Source of the DNA: Betaproteobacteria bacterium
GTDB taxonomy: Bacteria > Pseudomonadota > Gammaproteobacteria > Burkholderiales > SG8-39
Assembly (NCBI GenBank): GCA_011391295.1
Contig: JAABQT010000044.1
Span: 1 to 9,841, forward strand
Direction: 5' to 3'
Length of the DNA: 9,841 nt
This document shows, in pieces, positions 1-7,415 of the stretch; position 1 is the stretch's first letter, and every line of letters starts with the position of its first letter. Under the pieces are notes generated by a model that was given only the letters and a program-made list of their open reading frames with translations, was not told the DNA's origin and ran no database searches. Made by a program: the position numbers and the translations under genes.

Positions 1-754
1 ATCCCAGCTTGTCGCGCAGCACCTCCTGCAGCCAGACGCGCGAATAGCCCGCGGGCTCGCTGTCGACCTGCGGATAGATCACGTGCGCGGGCATCACCGC
101 GGCCAGCCCCGATTTAATCGCAGGAACATAGGGCGCGAGATCCTTGCGCAGGATCTCGCGCAACGGCCGATTGTCCGTCGGCACGGCGACGTGCGAATCG
201 GCCGTCGCGTAGCCATGCCCGGGGAAGTGCTTGCCGACCGCGGGCATGCCCGCGGCGCAAAGACCGCCAATCAGAGCCGCCCCCAGGGCGCCGGCGGCAA
301 GGGGATCGTAGTGCAGGGCGCGGTCGCCGATCACCGAACTCGCGCCGTAGTCCAGGTCGAGCACGGGTGCGAAACTGAAGTCCAGCCCGTGCGCCGCGAG
401 CTCGGCACCGATCACGTAGCCCACGGCGCGTCCCGCCGCCCGCGCCGCTTCCCGGTCGCGGTCCCAAAGCTTTCCCAGGGCGCGCATCGGCGGCAGTGGG
501 GTAAACCCGTCGCGGAATCTCTGCACGCGGCCGCCCTCGTGGTCGACGCAAACCAGCAATTGCGGCTCACGCAGCGCACGGATTTCTTCTGTGAGCGCCT
601 GCAGCTGTCCGGGATCCTGGAAATTGCGCGCGAACAGAATTACGCCCCCCGTGGCCGGGTGCAGCATGCGACGACGGTCCTCTTCCGTCAGCGCCAGGCC
701 CAGCGGATCCAGCATCAGCGGCCCGAGCGGCAGGCGCGCCTTTACGCGTCGCAT
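1..754 (-). CDS. nagZ: beta-N-acetylhexosaminidase NagZ (3' end cut by window edge)
   Basis: Cytoplasmic glycoside hydrolase family 3 enzyme that removes N-acetylglucosamine from 1,6-anhydro-muropeptides during peptidoglycan recycling. I translated this frame by hand: 251 complete codons are visible and the gene runs off the left edge. Visible landmarks are the substrate-loop motif VDHEGGRVQRFR (residues 70-81), KHFPGHG (175-181) and the DSH triad (186-188) that carries the family's histidine general acid/base. MPAHVIY (221-227) is also typical. The nucleophile aspartate region (usually SDDL) lies beyond the window. The start chosen is the ATG at 754-752, inside the end of acpS, giving [22 protein letters not shown] at 762-766 sits 7 bases upstream. 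The next in-frame ATG (residue 14) would cut into the conserved GPLMLD start. It overlaps acpS by 13 bases, so coupled translation is likely. Family assignment is firm; the exact start less so. Confidence 0.95.
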   Translation of the reverse strand, partial: MRRVKARLPLGPLMLDPLGLALTEEDRRRMLHPATGGVILFARNFQDPGQLQALTEEIRALREPQLLVCVDHEGGRVQRFRDGFTPLPPMRALGKLWDRDREAARAAGRAVGYVIGAELAAHGLDFSFAPVLDLDYGASSVIGDRALHYDPLAAGALGAALIGGLCAAGMPAVGKHFPGHGYATADSHVAVPTDNRPLREILRKDLAPYVPAIKSGLAAVMPAHVIYPQVDSEPAGYSRVWLQEVLRDKLG

Positions 755-1125
755 TCGAGGATCACCGTGGCCGCCGCCATGTCGCGCTCGTCGGTGAGCG
801 TCAGGTGCGAGCGCAGGATGCCGCGCTGCCTGAGCAGGGCTGCAAGCTGCGTCGAATACTCCAGTTGAGGCTTGCCGGATCCCAGATTGCTCACCCACAC
901 ACCGTGCCAGTTGGCGGGGGCGCGCATTCCCGTGCCCAAGGCCTTGGTGAACGCCTCCTTGGCGGCAAAGCGCTTGGCGAGATAGGCGGCCGGCTTGCCG
1001 TGCCCACGGAATCGACGCAATTCCGGCTCGCACAGGATGCGCCGTGCGAAGCGCTCTCCGAACCTTGCCAGCGCGCGCTCGATGCGAGGGATTTCGATCA
1101 GATCGGTGCCGACGCCGTAGATCAC
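742..1125 (-). CDS. acpS: holo-[acyl-carrier-protein] synthase AcpS
   Basis: Transfers the 4'-phosphopantetheine arm of coenzyme A to the serine of apo-acyl carrier protein, which activates fatty acid synthesis; cytoplasmic. The 127-residue product has the usual AcpS size. It carries the N-terminal GTDLIEI motif with Asp8 and the central motif [15 protein letters not shown] with Glu57, the two Mg-binding acidic residues of the family. The C-terminal [16 protein letters not shown] strand is also typical. The start is GTG at 1125-1123; the sequence GTGA contains both this start and the TGA stop of pdxJ, a 4-base overlap. The pdxJ-acpS order is the same as in E. coli. Its last 13 bases overlap the nagZ start. 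No residue looks out of place. Confidence 0.96.
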   Translation of the reverse strand: MIYGVGTDLIEIPRIERALARFGERFARRILCEPELRRFRGHGKPAAYLAKRFAAKEAFTKALGTGMRAPANWHGVWVSNLGSGKPQLEYSTQLAALLRQRGILRSHLTLTDERDMAAATVILECDA

Positions 1126-1868
1126 CTTGCCGCCTGCGCCATCAGCTGCTTCATTTCGCGCACCGCCTCGCGCATGCCCACGAACAAGGCACGGCTTACG
1201 ATCGCATGGCCGATGTGCAGTTCGCGCAGACCCGGCAGGCGCGCCACCGGATCAACGTTGAAGTAATTGAGTGCATGGCCGGCGTTGAAACGCATGCCGA
1301 GCGCGCGAACGCGTTCGCCGGCGACGCGGATCTTTTCCAGTTCCACCACCACCGCCGGCGACTCGGCGTCGCGCCCCTTGGAATGAAAGGCATGTGCGTA
1401 CGGCCCGGTGTGCACTTCGCATACCGTGGCACCGATGCGTTGCGCCGCCTCCACCTGCCGCGGCTCGGGGTCGATGAATACGGATACCACGATCCCCGCC
1501 CCGGCGAGCTGCGACACCGTATCGCGCAGGCGGGTTTCCTGTGCCGCAATGTCCAGGCCGCCCTCAGTGGTGACCTCGTGTCGCCCCTCCGGCACCAGCA
1601 TGGCCATTTCCGGCCTGATGCGCCGCGCGATGGCCACCATCTCGTCGGTGGCTGCCATTTCGAGGTTGAGCTTGATGTGCGTCAGTTCGCGCAAGCGCCG
1701 CACGTCTTCGTCCTGGATATGGCGACGGTCCTCGCGCAAATGCACGGTGATGCCATCGGCGCCCCCAAGGTGCGCTTCGATCGCCGCCCATACGGGATCG
1801 GGCTCGTAGCTGCGCCGCGCCTGGCGCACCGTCGCCACGTGGTCCACATTGACGCCCAGTTCGATCAT
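1122..1868 (-). CDS. pdxJ: pyridoxine 5'-phosphate synthase PdxJ
   Basis: Condenses 1-deoxy-D-xylulose 5-phosphate with 3-amino-1-hydroxyacetone 1-phosphate to pyridoxine 5'-phosphate, the ring-closing step of the DXP-dependent vitamin B6 pathway; cytoplasmic TIM-barrel enzyme. The 248-residue product is full length. Motifs in order: [12 protein letters not shown] (7-18), HLREDRRHI (43-51) with His43, LNLEMA (67-72) with Glu70, EVHTGPYA (151-158), NAGHALNY (195-202) with His198, and [12 protein letters not shown] (216-227). His43, Glu70 and His198 sit where the family has its catalytic residues. The start ATG overlaps the recO stop in an ATGA (1865-1868), and its own stop overlaps the acpS start. 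Presence of pdxJ implies the organism makes PLP through the DXP route. Confidence 0.97.
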   Translation of the reverse strand: MIELGVNVDHVATVRQARRSYEPDPVWAAIEAHLGGADGITVHLREDRRHIQDEDVRRLRELTHIKLNLEMAATDEMVAIARRIRPEMAMLVPEGRHEVTTEGGLDIAAQETRLRDTVSQLAGAGIVVSVFIDPEPRQVEAAQRIGATVCEVHTGPYAHAFHSKGRDAESPAVVVELEKIRVAGERVRALGMRFNAGHALNYFNVDPVARLPGLRELHIGHAIVSRALFVGMREAVREMKQLMAQAAR

Positions 1869-2596
1869 AGGTCCTGCAATTCCCTCAGCATTTCGCGCGT
1901 GTGCAGCGCCTGCCCGGACAACCGTGTGGCGATCAATCGGCGCGTCAGGCGCCGCGCCTCGTCGCGCGTCCGAGCGCGGCTGTAGTCGTCGCGAGACATG
2001 TCGATGAGGGTCTGACCGTCCACCACGATGTCCTCGCCGTCCAGGCCGGACGCGGCGCCGTCGACAGCCACCGGCCCGCGCTCCGGAGCATAGGCGTAAC
2101 TCATTTCCGGTCGCACCGGCTCGCCGCTGGCGGCATCCCGATCAAGCGGCGGAGCATACCCGAGTTCGGTCAGCAGCCTGAGTTCGAAGCCGCGCAACAG
2201 CGCTGCGTGACCGGCGCCGGACGCGAGCCCCGCGACGGCATCGGCGTAGGCGTCGAACAGGCGCTCGTGTGCATCCTCGCGCGGCAGCAGTCGGAGCAGC
2301 AGCTCGTTGACGTAGAACCCGCACATCAGACCGAGCCCAGCCAGCGCCGGCTGGCCGCCCGACCACTCCGCGGCCACCAGGGTGCCGAGCTCGGCAGACG
2401 CGGACCAGCTCAGGCGCAGCGGATGGAACGCAAGCAAGGTGCCGCGAATTGCCGACCGCGGCCGGCGGGCGCCCCGCGCCAGCAGTCCCACGCGGCCGCA
2501 ATGCCGCGTGAACACCTCGACGATCAGGCTGGTTTCCTTGTACGCGTGACTGTGCAGGACATAAGCCGGCTCAAGCGATACACGACGGCGCGTCAT
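1865..2596 (-). CDS. recO: DNA repair protein RecO
   Basis: RecO works with RecR to load RecA on SSB-coated single-stranded DNA in the RecF recombination pathway. The product has 243 residues, close to E. coli RecO. The N-terminal part (about 8-80) fits the OB-fold domain, starting with the conserved [17 protein letters not shown] segment. The helical C-terminal domain begins with the strongly conserved [16 protein letters not shown] (93-108). A later [16 protein letters not shown] stretch is also typical. Only two cysteines are seen (residues 33 and 92), so the four-cysteine zinc motif of the Gram-positive/Thermus RecO type is absent, as in E. coli. The ATG overlaps the era stop (ATGA, 2593-2596) and no good ribosome binding site is visible, so translation probably depends on coupling to era. 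Confidence 0.95.
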   Translation of the reverse strand: MTRRRVSLEPAYVLHSHAYKETSLIVEVFTRHCGRVGLLARGARRPRSAIRGTLLAFHPLRLSWSASAELGTLVAAEWSGGQPALAGLGLMCGFYVNELLLRLLPREDAHERLFDAYADAVAGLASGAGHAALLRGFELRLLTELGYAPPLDRDAASGEPVRPEMSYAYAPERGPVAVDGAASGLDGEDIVVDGQTLIDMSRDDYSRARTRDEARRLTRRLIATRLSGQALHTREMLRELQDL

Positions 2597-3477
2597 GCGT
2601 AGCCCAGTTCGCGCAAGGTGCGTTCGTCCTCCGTCCAGCGGCGTTTCACCTTGACCCAGACCTGCAGGAACACCTTGCCCCCGTACAGGTTCTCCATGTC
2701 CTTGCGCGCGTCCGTGGAGATGCGCTTGAGCATCGCACCACCTTTGCCCAGCACGATCGGTTTGTGGCTGTCGCGCTCTACCCAGAGCGTCGCCTCGATG
2801 CGCCGCAATCGGCCTTCCTGCCGAAAGCTGTCCACCATCACGTCGCAGCGGTATGGCAGCTCCTCCCCCAGCAGTCGAAACAGTTTTTCGCGCACCAATT
2901 CTGCGGCGAAGAAGCGCTCGTCGCGGTCGGTCAACTGGTCCACCGGGTAATGCGGCGGGCTTTCCGGCAAGTGCTCGCGCAACACCTTGAGCAGCTCAGG
3001 CAAGTTGCGGCCCGTGGTCGCCGAGACCGGGACGATGGCGGCGAACTGCCGCTCCCGAGCCACGCGCTCCAGGAACGGGAGCAGCCGGGCGGCAGGCCGA
3101 ACCTGGTCGACCTTGTTGACCACAGCGACCACCGGCGTACCTGCCGGCACCCTCGTCAGCGCGGCGCGGTCCGCAGAATCCAGCCGCAAGGCTTCCAGGA
3201 CGAATGCGACCACATCGACATCCCGGGCCACTTCCCCGGCACGGCGATTGAGCGATCGGTTCAACAGGTTGCGATGCCGCGTCTGAAAACCCGGCGAGTC
3301 TACGAACGCGTACTGGCACTCGGAGGTACTGAGGATGCCGGTCACCAGGTGGCGCGTGGTCTGCTCGCGCGGCGACACGATCGCCAGTTTTTGCCCTACC
3401 AGACGGTTCAGCAGGCTCGATTTTCCCGTGTTGGGCCGGCCAACCAATCCGACACTGCCGCTGCGAAATGCGCTCAT
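2593..3477 (-). CDS. era: ribosome-assembly GTPase Era
   Basis: GTPase that binds the 3' end of 16S rRNA and helps 30S subunit maturation; associates with the inner face of the membrane. The 294-residue product (E. coli 301) has G1 GRPNTGKS (13-20), the switch I region around REQTTRH (37-43), G3 DSPG (60-63), G4 NKVD (121-124) and G5 SAT (152-154). A C-terminal KH domain follows with the GKGG loop (244-247) and the typical ending WVKVKRRWTEDERTLRELGY. The start is the ATG at 3477-3475, which overlaps the rnc stop as ATGA; the open frame runs further upstream but that part is the other-frame shadow of rnc. Slight oddities are Ser instead of the usual Thr in G3 and Thr17 in the P-loop where Val is common. 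The pairing with rnc is widespread because both act on rRNA. Confidence 0.97.
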   Translation of the reverse strand: MSAFRSGSVGLVGRPNTGKSSLLNRLVGQKLAIVSPREQTTRHLVTGILSTSECQYAFVDSPGFQTRHRNLLNRSLNRRAGEVARDVDVVAFVLEALRLDSADRAALTRVPAGTPVVAVVNKVDQVRPAARLLPFLERVARERQFAAIVPVSATTGRNLPELLKVLREHLPESPPHYPVDQLTDRDERFFAAELVREKLFRLLGEELPYRCDVMVDSFRQEGRLRRIEATLWVERDSHKPIVLGKGGAMLKRISTDARKDMENLYGGKVFLQVWVKVKRRWTEDERTLRELGYA

Positions 3478-4145
3478 GCGCCCAGCTGCCGCAACAGCGC
3501 TTGCGCCGCCTTCTGCTCGGCCGCGCGCCGCGATTCGCCGCTGCCCTGCGCGCGCAGGCCCAGAGATTCCACGACGCATTCGACCTCGAAGGTCTGCTGG
3601 TGCGCAGCGCCCCGCGTCGCCAGTACCTGATATACGGGGAGACTTTGACGGCGCCCCTGCACAATTTCCTGCAGCAGCGTCTTCGCGTCCTTGGCGCCCG
3701 TGCGCTCGTCGCTCGCTTCGAGCGCCTTGCCGAGCGTGCCCAGCACCACGCGGCGCGCACAATCGAAGCCGCCATCAAGAAACGCGGCGCCATAGAGCGC
3801 CTCCAGAGCGTCGGCAAGGATGGAAGGCCGGCCGGCGCCGCCGCTCGCACTCTCGCCCTGCCCCATGCGCAGATGCACGGCAAGTCCGACTTCCCTGGCC
3901 ACCGCGGCCAGCGCCTCCTTGCGCACCAGGCTTGCGCGCCGGAGCGAAAGTTCGCCCTCGGTCAGATCGGGAAATTGCGCGAACAATGCTTCCGCAACCA
4001 CGCAACCGAGCACGCTGTCACCGAGGAACTCCATGCGCTCATTGTGCGGCGTGCCGTAACTGCGGTGCGTCAGTGCCTGCTCGAGGAGTTCAGCACGCTG
4101 AAAGCGGTGGCCGATACGTTCCTCGAGGCTCTCGGGGCGGGACAA
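3474..4145 (-). CDS. rnc: ribonuclease III (TTG start)
   Basis: Double-strand-specific endoribonuclease that separates the 16S and 23S rRNA precursors and processes structured mRNAs. With the TTG at 4145-4143 as start the product has 223 residues (E. coli 226). The nuclease domain holds the signature NERMEFLGDSVL (35-46) with Glu39 and Asp43. ILADALEALYGA (109-120) supplies Asp112 and Glu115, so the catalytic acidic residues are all present. The dsRNA-binding domain covers about 153-221 and ends with the GSGESRRAAEQKAA type helix. The only in-frame ATG upstream (4250) would add 35 residues that are merely the other-frame reading of the DUF4845 gene, so TTG is preferred. It starts 19 bases after the DUF4845 stop, with only a weak GGGG upstream. 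The stop overlaps era. There is no room for the long 5' hairpin leader through which E. coli RNase III regulates its own message. Confidence 0.95.
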   Translation of the reverse strand: MSRPESLEERIGHRFQRAELLEQALTHRSYGTPHNERMEFLGDSVLGCVVAEALFAQFPDLTEGELSLRRASLVRKEALAAVAREVGLAVHLRMGQGESASGGAGRPSILADALEALYGAAFLDGGFDCARRVVLGTLGKALEASDERTGAKDAKTLLQEIVQGRRQSLPVYQVLATRGAAHQQTFEVECVVESLGLRAQGSGESRRAAEQKAAQALLRQLGA

Positions 4146-4164
4146 GCGGTGCGTGCAGCCCCGG

Positions 4165-4527
4165 CTAGTTGCCCGAAGACGACGCGGCGAAATCGATGTA
4201 TATCCCGATGTTGCCGAACAGCGGCACTTCCCTGCGGTAGGCGGCGACAATGGAAAAGCCGTTGCCCTCCTTGGTGATCTCGAGGTCGCTCGCCTTCACG
4301 CTCTGGAAGTCGTCGATCGCCTGGCGGCTCTCGAACGCGCGGCGCACGTCGGCCACCGCGCCGCCGCGGCCCCGCATTTCCTGGGCAATGCCGGTCACCG
4401 CCTTCTTGATCGTGAAGTACTCGATATACGAGGGCAGCAGCCTCATGCCGAGCAATGCCACCAGGATGAGGCCCACCGAGCCCAGCATCAGCCCGGTCAG
4501 GGTAATGCCGCGTTGCCTGTAGCGCAT
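4165..4527 (-). CDS. DUF4845 single-span membrane protein, function unknown
   Basis: A 120-residue protein of the DUF4845 family, which is commonly found between lepB and rnc in Beta- and Gammaproteobacteria; its function is not known to me. A short basic N-terminus (MRYRQRG) is followed by one hydrophobic segment, about residues 8-32. The rest (about 33-120) would then lie outside the inner membrane and ends in a hydrophilic AASSSGN tail. The N-terminus looks like a prepilin (R-x-R-G then ITLTGLML), but position +5 after the glycine is Gly rather than the pilin Glu. The start is fixed by a strong AGGAG at 4535-4539, 7 bases before the ATG at 4527. The open frame continues upstream but has no support there. 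The gene lies 26 bases after lepB and 19 before rnc, so it is surely in the operon. Confidence 0.88.
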   Translation of the reverse strand: MRYRQRGITLTGLMLGSVGLILVALLGMRLLPSYIEYFTIKKAVTGIAQEMRGRGGAVADVRRAFESRQAIDDFQSVKASDLEITKEGNGFSIVAAYRREVPLFGNIGIYIDFAASSSGN

Positions 4528-4534
4528 GGATATT

Positions 4535-4539
4535 CTCCT
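4535..4539 (-). promoter_or_regulatory. strong ribosome binding site of the DUF4845 gene
   Basis: AGGAG, 7 bases ahead of the ATG at 4527. It decides between this start and the longer open frame reaching 4599, and is the best Shine-Dalgarno match in the lepA-nagZ part of the window. Confidence 0.85.
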
Positions 4540-4553
4540 GTCGGAACGAGCCG

Positions 4554-5342
4554 CTAGTGAAAGGACCCGAAGCGGCCCAGTTCCCCGAGGTTGAGCCAAA
4601 TGAAGAAAGCCTTGCCGACAACGTTCTCGTCGGGCACGAAACCCCAGACGCGGCTGTCGCTCGAATTATCCCGATTGTCGCCCATGACGAAATAGTGGCC
4701 GGGTGGAACCCTGCACGCCACGCCGGACATATTGTAGTTGCAATTCTCGAAATAGGGGTATGTGCGCGCCTGCGCCACGAAGGCCGGTGCGTCGTCTTCA
4801 ACCATGATCTGGTGCTCCGCGCCATTCAGCTGTTCCAGGAAGCGCCGCGAGTACTGCATGCGCTCCCGGGACAGGTAGTCTTCGATCTGCTTCGTCGGCA
4901 CCGCCTGGCCGTTGATCGTCAGCCGCTTGCCGCGGTATTCGACCCGGTCCCCGGGCACGCCGACCACGCGCTTGATGTAGTCGAGCGATGGCTCCTCCGG
5001 GTATCGGAACACCATCACGTCCCCGCGCTGCGGGTTGCCGATGCCGATCAGCTTGAGATTCGCCACCGGCAGGCGGATGCCGTAGGCGAACTTGTTCACC
5101 AGGATGAAATCGCCCACCAGCAGCGTGGGAATCATCGAGCCCGAAGGAATCTTGAACGGCTCGACCAGGAACGAGCGCAGCAGGAACACGATCAGGATCA
5201 CCGGGAAGAAACTGGCCGAGTACTCGACCCACCAGGGCTGGCGTTGCAGCGCGCGGCGCCGCCGCCCCAGCCAGGCGGCGTCCAGTGCCCATACGCCTCC
5301 GGTCAGCAGCAGCAGAATGAGCAGAAAGAGCGCGAAATTCAT
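4554..5342 (-). CDS. lepB: signal peptidase I LepB
   Basis: Inner-membrane Ser/Lys-dyad protease that removes signal peptides from exported proteins such as the MucD and RseB precursors encoded nearby. The 262-residue product has a first membrane span at about 2-20, a basic loop (GRRRR, 26-30) and a second span at about 45-60. The catalytic domain follows: PSGSM (66-70) with nucleophile Ser69, DYIKRVVGVPGD (121-132) with general base Lys124, and GDNRDNSSDSR (221-231). Cys201 and Cys210 lie where the E. coli enzyme has its disulfide loop. The start is ATG 5342-5340, two bases after the lepA stop; the open frame extends to 5483 but that part is the other-frame shadow of the lepA end. Placement after lepA is the classic lep operon. 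Confidence 0.97.
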   Translation of the reverse strand: MNFALFLLILLLLTGGVWALDAAWLGRRRRALQRQPWWVEYSASFFPVILIVFLLRSFLVEPFKIPSGSMIPTLLVGDFILVNKFAYGIRLPVANLKLIGIGNPQRGDVMVFRYPEEPSLDYIKRVVGVPGDRVEYRGKRLTINGQAVPTKQIEDYLSRERMQYSRRFLEQLNGAEHQIMVEDDAPAFVAQARTYPYFENCNYNMSGVACRVPPGHYFVMGDNRDNSSDSRVWGFVPDENVVGKAFFIWLNLGELGRFGSFH

Positions 5343-5344
5343 GC

Positions 5345-7147
5345 CTAGTCCGAGTCCCGGCGCAATACCGCGAGGAACGCCTCCTGCGGTATTCCAACCG
5401 AGCCCACCTGCTTCATGCGCTTCTTGCCTTCCTTTTGCTTCTCCAGCAACTTTCTCTTGCGCGAGACGTCGCCGCCGTAGCATTTTGCGAGCACGTTCTT
5501 ACGCAGCGCCTTGACGTTTTCGCGCGCAATGATATTGGCGCCGATGGCAGCCTGGATCGCGACGTCGAACATCTGCCGCGGGATCAGTCCGCGCAGGCGC
5601 GCCGCCAATTCCCGCCCCTGCCGCTGCGCGAGCTCGCGGTGCACCATGCTGGAGAGCGCGTCCACGCGCTCGCCGTTGACCAGGACGTCGAGGCGGATGA
5701 CGTCCGCCACCCGATATTCCTTGAATTCGTAATCCATCGAGCCGAAGCCGCGGGTGAGCGACTTCAGGCGGTCGAAGAAATCCAGCACCACCTCGTTCAA
5801 GGGCAGATCATAGGACAGCACCACGTGGCGCGCCGAGTAGTGCAGATTGGTCTGCACTCCGCGTTTTTCGGTGCACAAAGTCATCACCGGTCCGACGTAC
5901 TCCTGCGGCACGAAGATCGTGGTGGCGATGATCGGCTCGCGAATCTCCGCGATCTGCGCAGGATCGGGCAGCTTCGCCGGATTCGACACCAGCGCAACCG
6001 TCCCGTCGCGCAGGTGCACCTCATACACGACCGACGGCGCCGTGGTGACCAGCTCCATGCCGTACTCGCGCTCGAGTCGTTCCTGCACGATGTCCATGTG
6101 CAGCAGCCCCAGGAATCCGCAGCGAAAGCCGAAGCCGAGCGCCTGGGATACCTCCGGCTCATAATGAAAGGACGCGTCGTTGAGATGCAGCTTTTCCAGC
6201 GCGTCGCGCATCGCCTCATACTGATTGGATTCAACCGGGAACAGTCCCGCGAACACCTGCGGCTTGATCTCCTTGAACCCGGGCAAGGCTGCCGCCGCCG
6301 GCTTGTCGGTCCGCGTGATCGTGTCGCCGACCTTGGCATCGCGCAAATCCTTGACACCCGCAGTCACGAATCCCACTTCGCCCGCCTGCAACGCTTCGCG
6401 TTGCACGGACTTGGGCGTGAATACGCCGACCTGCTCGCACAGGTGCACCGCCCCGGTGCTCATCAGCAGCACCTTGTCCTTGGGCCGCAGAGTGCCGGCA
6501 ACCATGCGCACCAGCATGACCACGCCGACGTAGTTGTCGAACCACGAGTCGATCACCAGGGCCTGCAGGGGAGCCGACGAGTCGCCGCCGGGCGCAGGCA
6601 CCCGCGCAATGACGGCCTCCAGAATCTCCGGCACGCCCTCGCCGGTCTTGGCGCTGGCGCGCAGTGCATCCTGTGCCTGGATGCCGATGACGTCCTCGAT
6701 CTCTCGGATCGCGTTCGCCGGGTCGGCGGAGGGCAGGTCGATCTTGTTCAGCACCGGGATCACGGTGACCCCTTGTTCGATCGCGGTGTAGCAGTTGGCG
6801 ACCGTCTGCGCCTCGACGCCCTGCGAGGCATCCACCACCAGCAGCGCGCCTTCGCAAGCGGCCAGCGAACGGCTCACTTCATAGGAGAAATCCACGTGGC
6901 CGGGCGTATCGATGAGATTGAGCAGATACTGCTCGCCGTTGCGCGCCCGGTACTGCAGTGCCGCGGTCTGCGCCTTGATGGTGATGCCGCGCTCGCGCTC
7001 CAGGGCCATGGAGTCGAGCACCTGGTCGGCCATTTCCCGGTCGGCAAGCCCCCCGCACAACTGGATGATGCGATCGGCCAGCGTCGACTTGCCGTGGTCG
7101 ATGTGCGCGATGATGGAAAAGTTGCGGATACGACTCTGCGGGGTCAT
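5345..7147 (-). CDS. lepA: elongation factor 4 (LepA) GTPase
   Basis: Ribosome-binding translational GTPase related to EF-G, linked to back-translocation, initiation and 30S assembly under stress. With the ATG at 7147-7145 it has 600 residues (E. coli 599). G1 AHIDHGKS (14-21), G2 RGITIK (53-58), G3 DTPGH (80-84) and G4 NKID (134-137) are intact. The EF-G-like middle domains include [16 protein letters not shown]. The LepA-only C-terminal domain with the lysine/arginine-rich [18 protein letters not shown] segment is complete. An in-frame GTG at 7168 would add seven residues (MPPAPFF) but its codons are the terminator-like hairpin, so the ATG is preferred; the family starts a few residues before IRNFSIIAH. 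No Shine-Dalgarno is visible: the seven bases before the ATG are all T. The lepA stop is two bases before lepB. Confidence 0.97.
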   Translation of the reverse strand: MTPQSRIRNFSIIAHIDHGKSTLADRIIQLCGGLADREMADQVLDSMALERERGITIKAQTAALQYRARNGEQYLLNLIDTPGHVDFSYEVSRSLAACEGALLVVDASQGVEAQTVANCYTAIEQGVTVIPVLNKIDLPSADPANAIREIEDVIGIQAQDALRASAKTGEGVPEILEAVIARVPAPGGDSSAPLQALVIDSWFDNYVGVVMLVRMVAGTLRPKDKVLLMSTGAVHLCEQVGVFTPKSVQREALQAGEVGFVTAGVKDLRDAKVGDTITRTDKPAAAALPGFKEIKPQVFAGLFPVESNQYEAMRDALEKLHLNDASFHYEPEVSQALGFGFRCGFLGLLHMDIVQERLEREYGMELVTTAPSVVYEVHLRDGTVALVSNPAKLPDPAQIAEIREPIIATTIFVPQEYVGPVMTLCTEKRGVQTNLHYSARHVVLSYDLPLNEVVLDFFDRLKSLTRGFGSMDYEFKEYRVADVIRLDVLVNGERVDALSSMVHRELAQRQGRELAARLRGLIPRQMFDVAIQAAIGANIIARENVKALRKNVLAKCYGGDVSRKRKLLEKQKEGKKRMKQVGSVGIPQEAFLAVLRRDSD

Positions 7148-7169
7148 AAAAAAAGGTGCCGGCGGCACC
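7148..7169 (-). terminator. intrinsic-terminator-like hairpin directly before lepA
   Basis: Read on the minus strand: GGTGCC, loop GCC, GGCACC, then seven T. The 6-bp perfect GC-rich stem (7155-7160 paired with 7164-7169) followed at once by T7 (7148-7154) has the form of a rho-independent terminator for transcripts coming from mucD and the DUF836 gene. It works in one direction only; the plus strand has A7 before the stem and no T run after it. The T run abuts the lepA ATG. Whether it stops transcription fully, partly (attenuation) or acts on lepA translation cannot be told from sequence. Confidence 0.75.
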
Positions 7170-7186
7170 CCTGTGCGAAGCGGCCG

Positions 7187-7411
7187 CTATCTTACCGCAA
7201 GCCGCGCACGCATTGCCGCTTCGTCCAGATGGTAGTGGCAGATCTCGACGCCGGCGGAATCCGCAAGCAGCGGCACCAGTTCGCCATAGCGGGCGTCCAG
7301 CTCGGGATCCGCATCGACGTCGACTTCCTCGAACTCCACCCCGAGCGCGCGCAGCGCGCGCGCCATGTCTGCGCACAAGTGGCAGTACCTGCGCCCGTAG
7401 AGTCTGAAGAT
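7187..7411 (-). CDS. glutaredoxin-like DUF836 family protein, apparent ATC start
   Basis: Small thioredoxin-fold protein; a cytoplasmic thiol-disulfide role is inferred from the family, the substrate is unknown. The frame reads FRLYGRRYCHLCADM near the N-terminus: a beta strand followed by the CHLC redox motif (Cys10 and Cys13 if counting from ATC). Then come an acidic VEFEEVDVDADPEL segment and a VP (likely cis-proline) before the last strands (GVEICHYHLDE). From ATC 7411 it would have 74 residues, normal for the family. The frame is open up to a TGA at 7489-7487 but holds no ATG, GTG or TTG before the CHLC motif. The first canonical start is TTG at 7378, inside the motif (its Leu), which would remove Cys10. 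ATC 7411-7409 is 4 bases after the mucD stop and 8 bases after AAGGG (7420-7424). The gene is convincing; the start codon is inference, and a base error (ATG read as ATC) is possible. Confidence 0.8.
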   Translation of the reverse strand: MFRLYGRRYCHLCADMARALRALGVEFEEVDVDADPELDARYGELVPLLADSAGVEICHYHLDEAAMRARLAVR

Positions 7412-7415
7412 TGCC

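Noticed and set aside
114..551. 145-residue minus-strand frame within nagZ
   Set aside because: Different frame from the one encoding VDHEGGRVQRFR and KHFPGHG; the product is Arg/Gly/Ala-rich without motifs.
83..868. 261-residue plus-strand frame across nagZ and acpS, and other plus-strand frames over pdxJ, recO, era and lepB
   Set aside because: Same antisense artefact; each lies opposite a gene with clear family motifs and none shows a domain of its own.
7148..7168. lepA starting at GTG 7168
   Set aside because: It would add seven residues encoded by the hairpin and T run, beyond the usual N-terminus of the family; not fully excluded.
7187..7300. Promoter for lepA inside the DUF836 gene (TAAGAT near 7188-7196)
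   Set aside because: Only a partial -10 match with no -35 at proper spacing; I cannot support it from sequence alone.
7340..7366. Alternating CG run as a possible regulatory repeat
   Set aside because: It is explained by the Ala/Arg/Leu codons of the DUF836 gene (ARALRALG) in GC-rich DNA.
7187..7378. DUF836 protein starting at TTG 7378
   Set aside because: This start falls inside the CHLC motif (its Leu) and would remove the first active-site cysteine and first beta strand.
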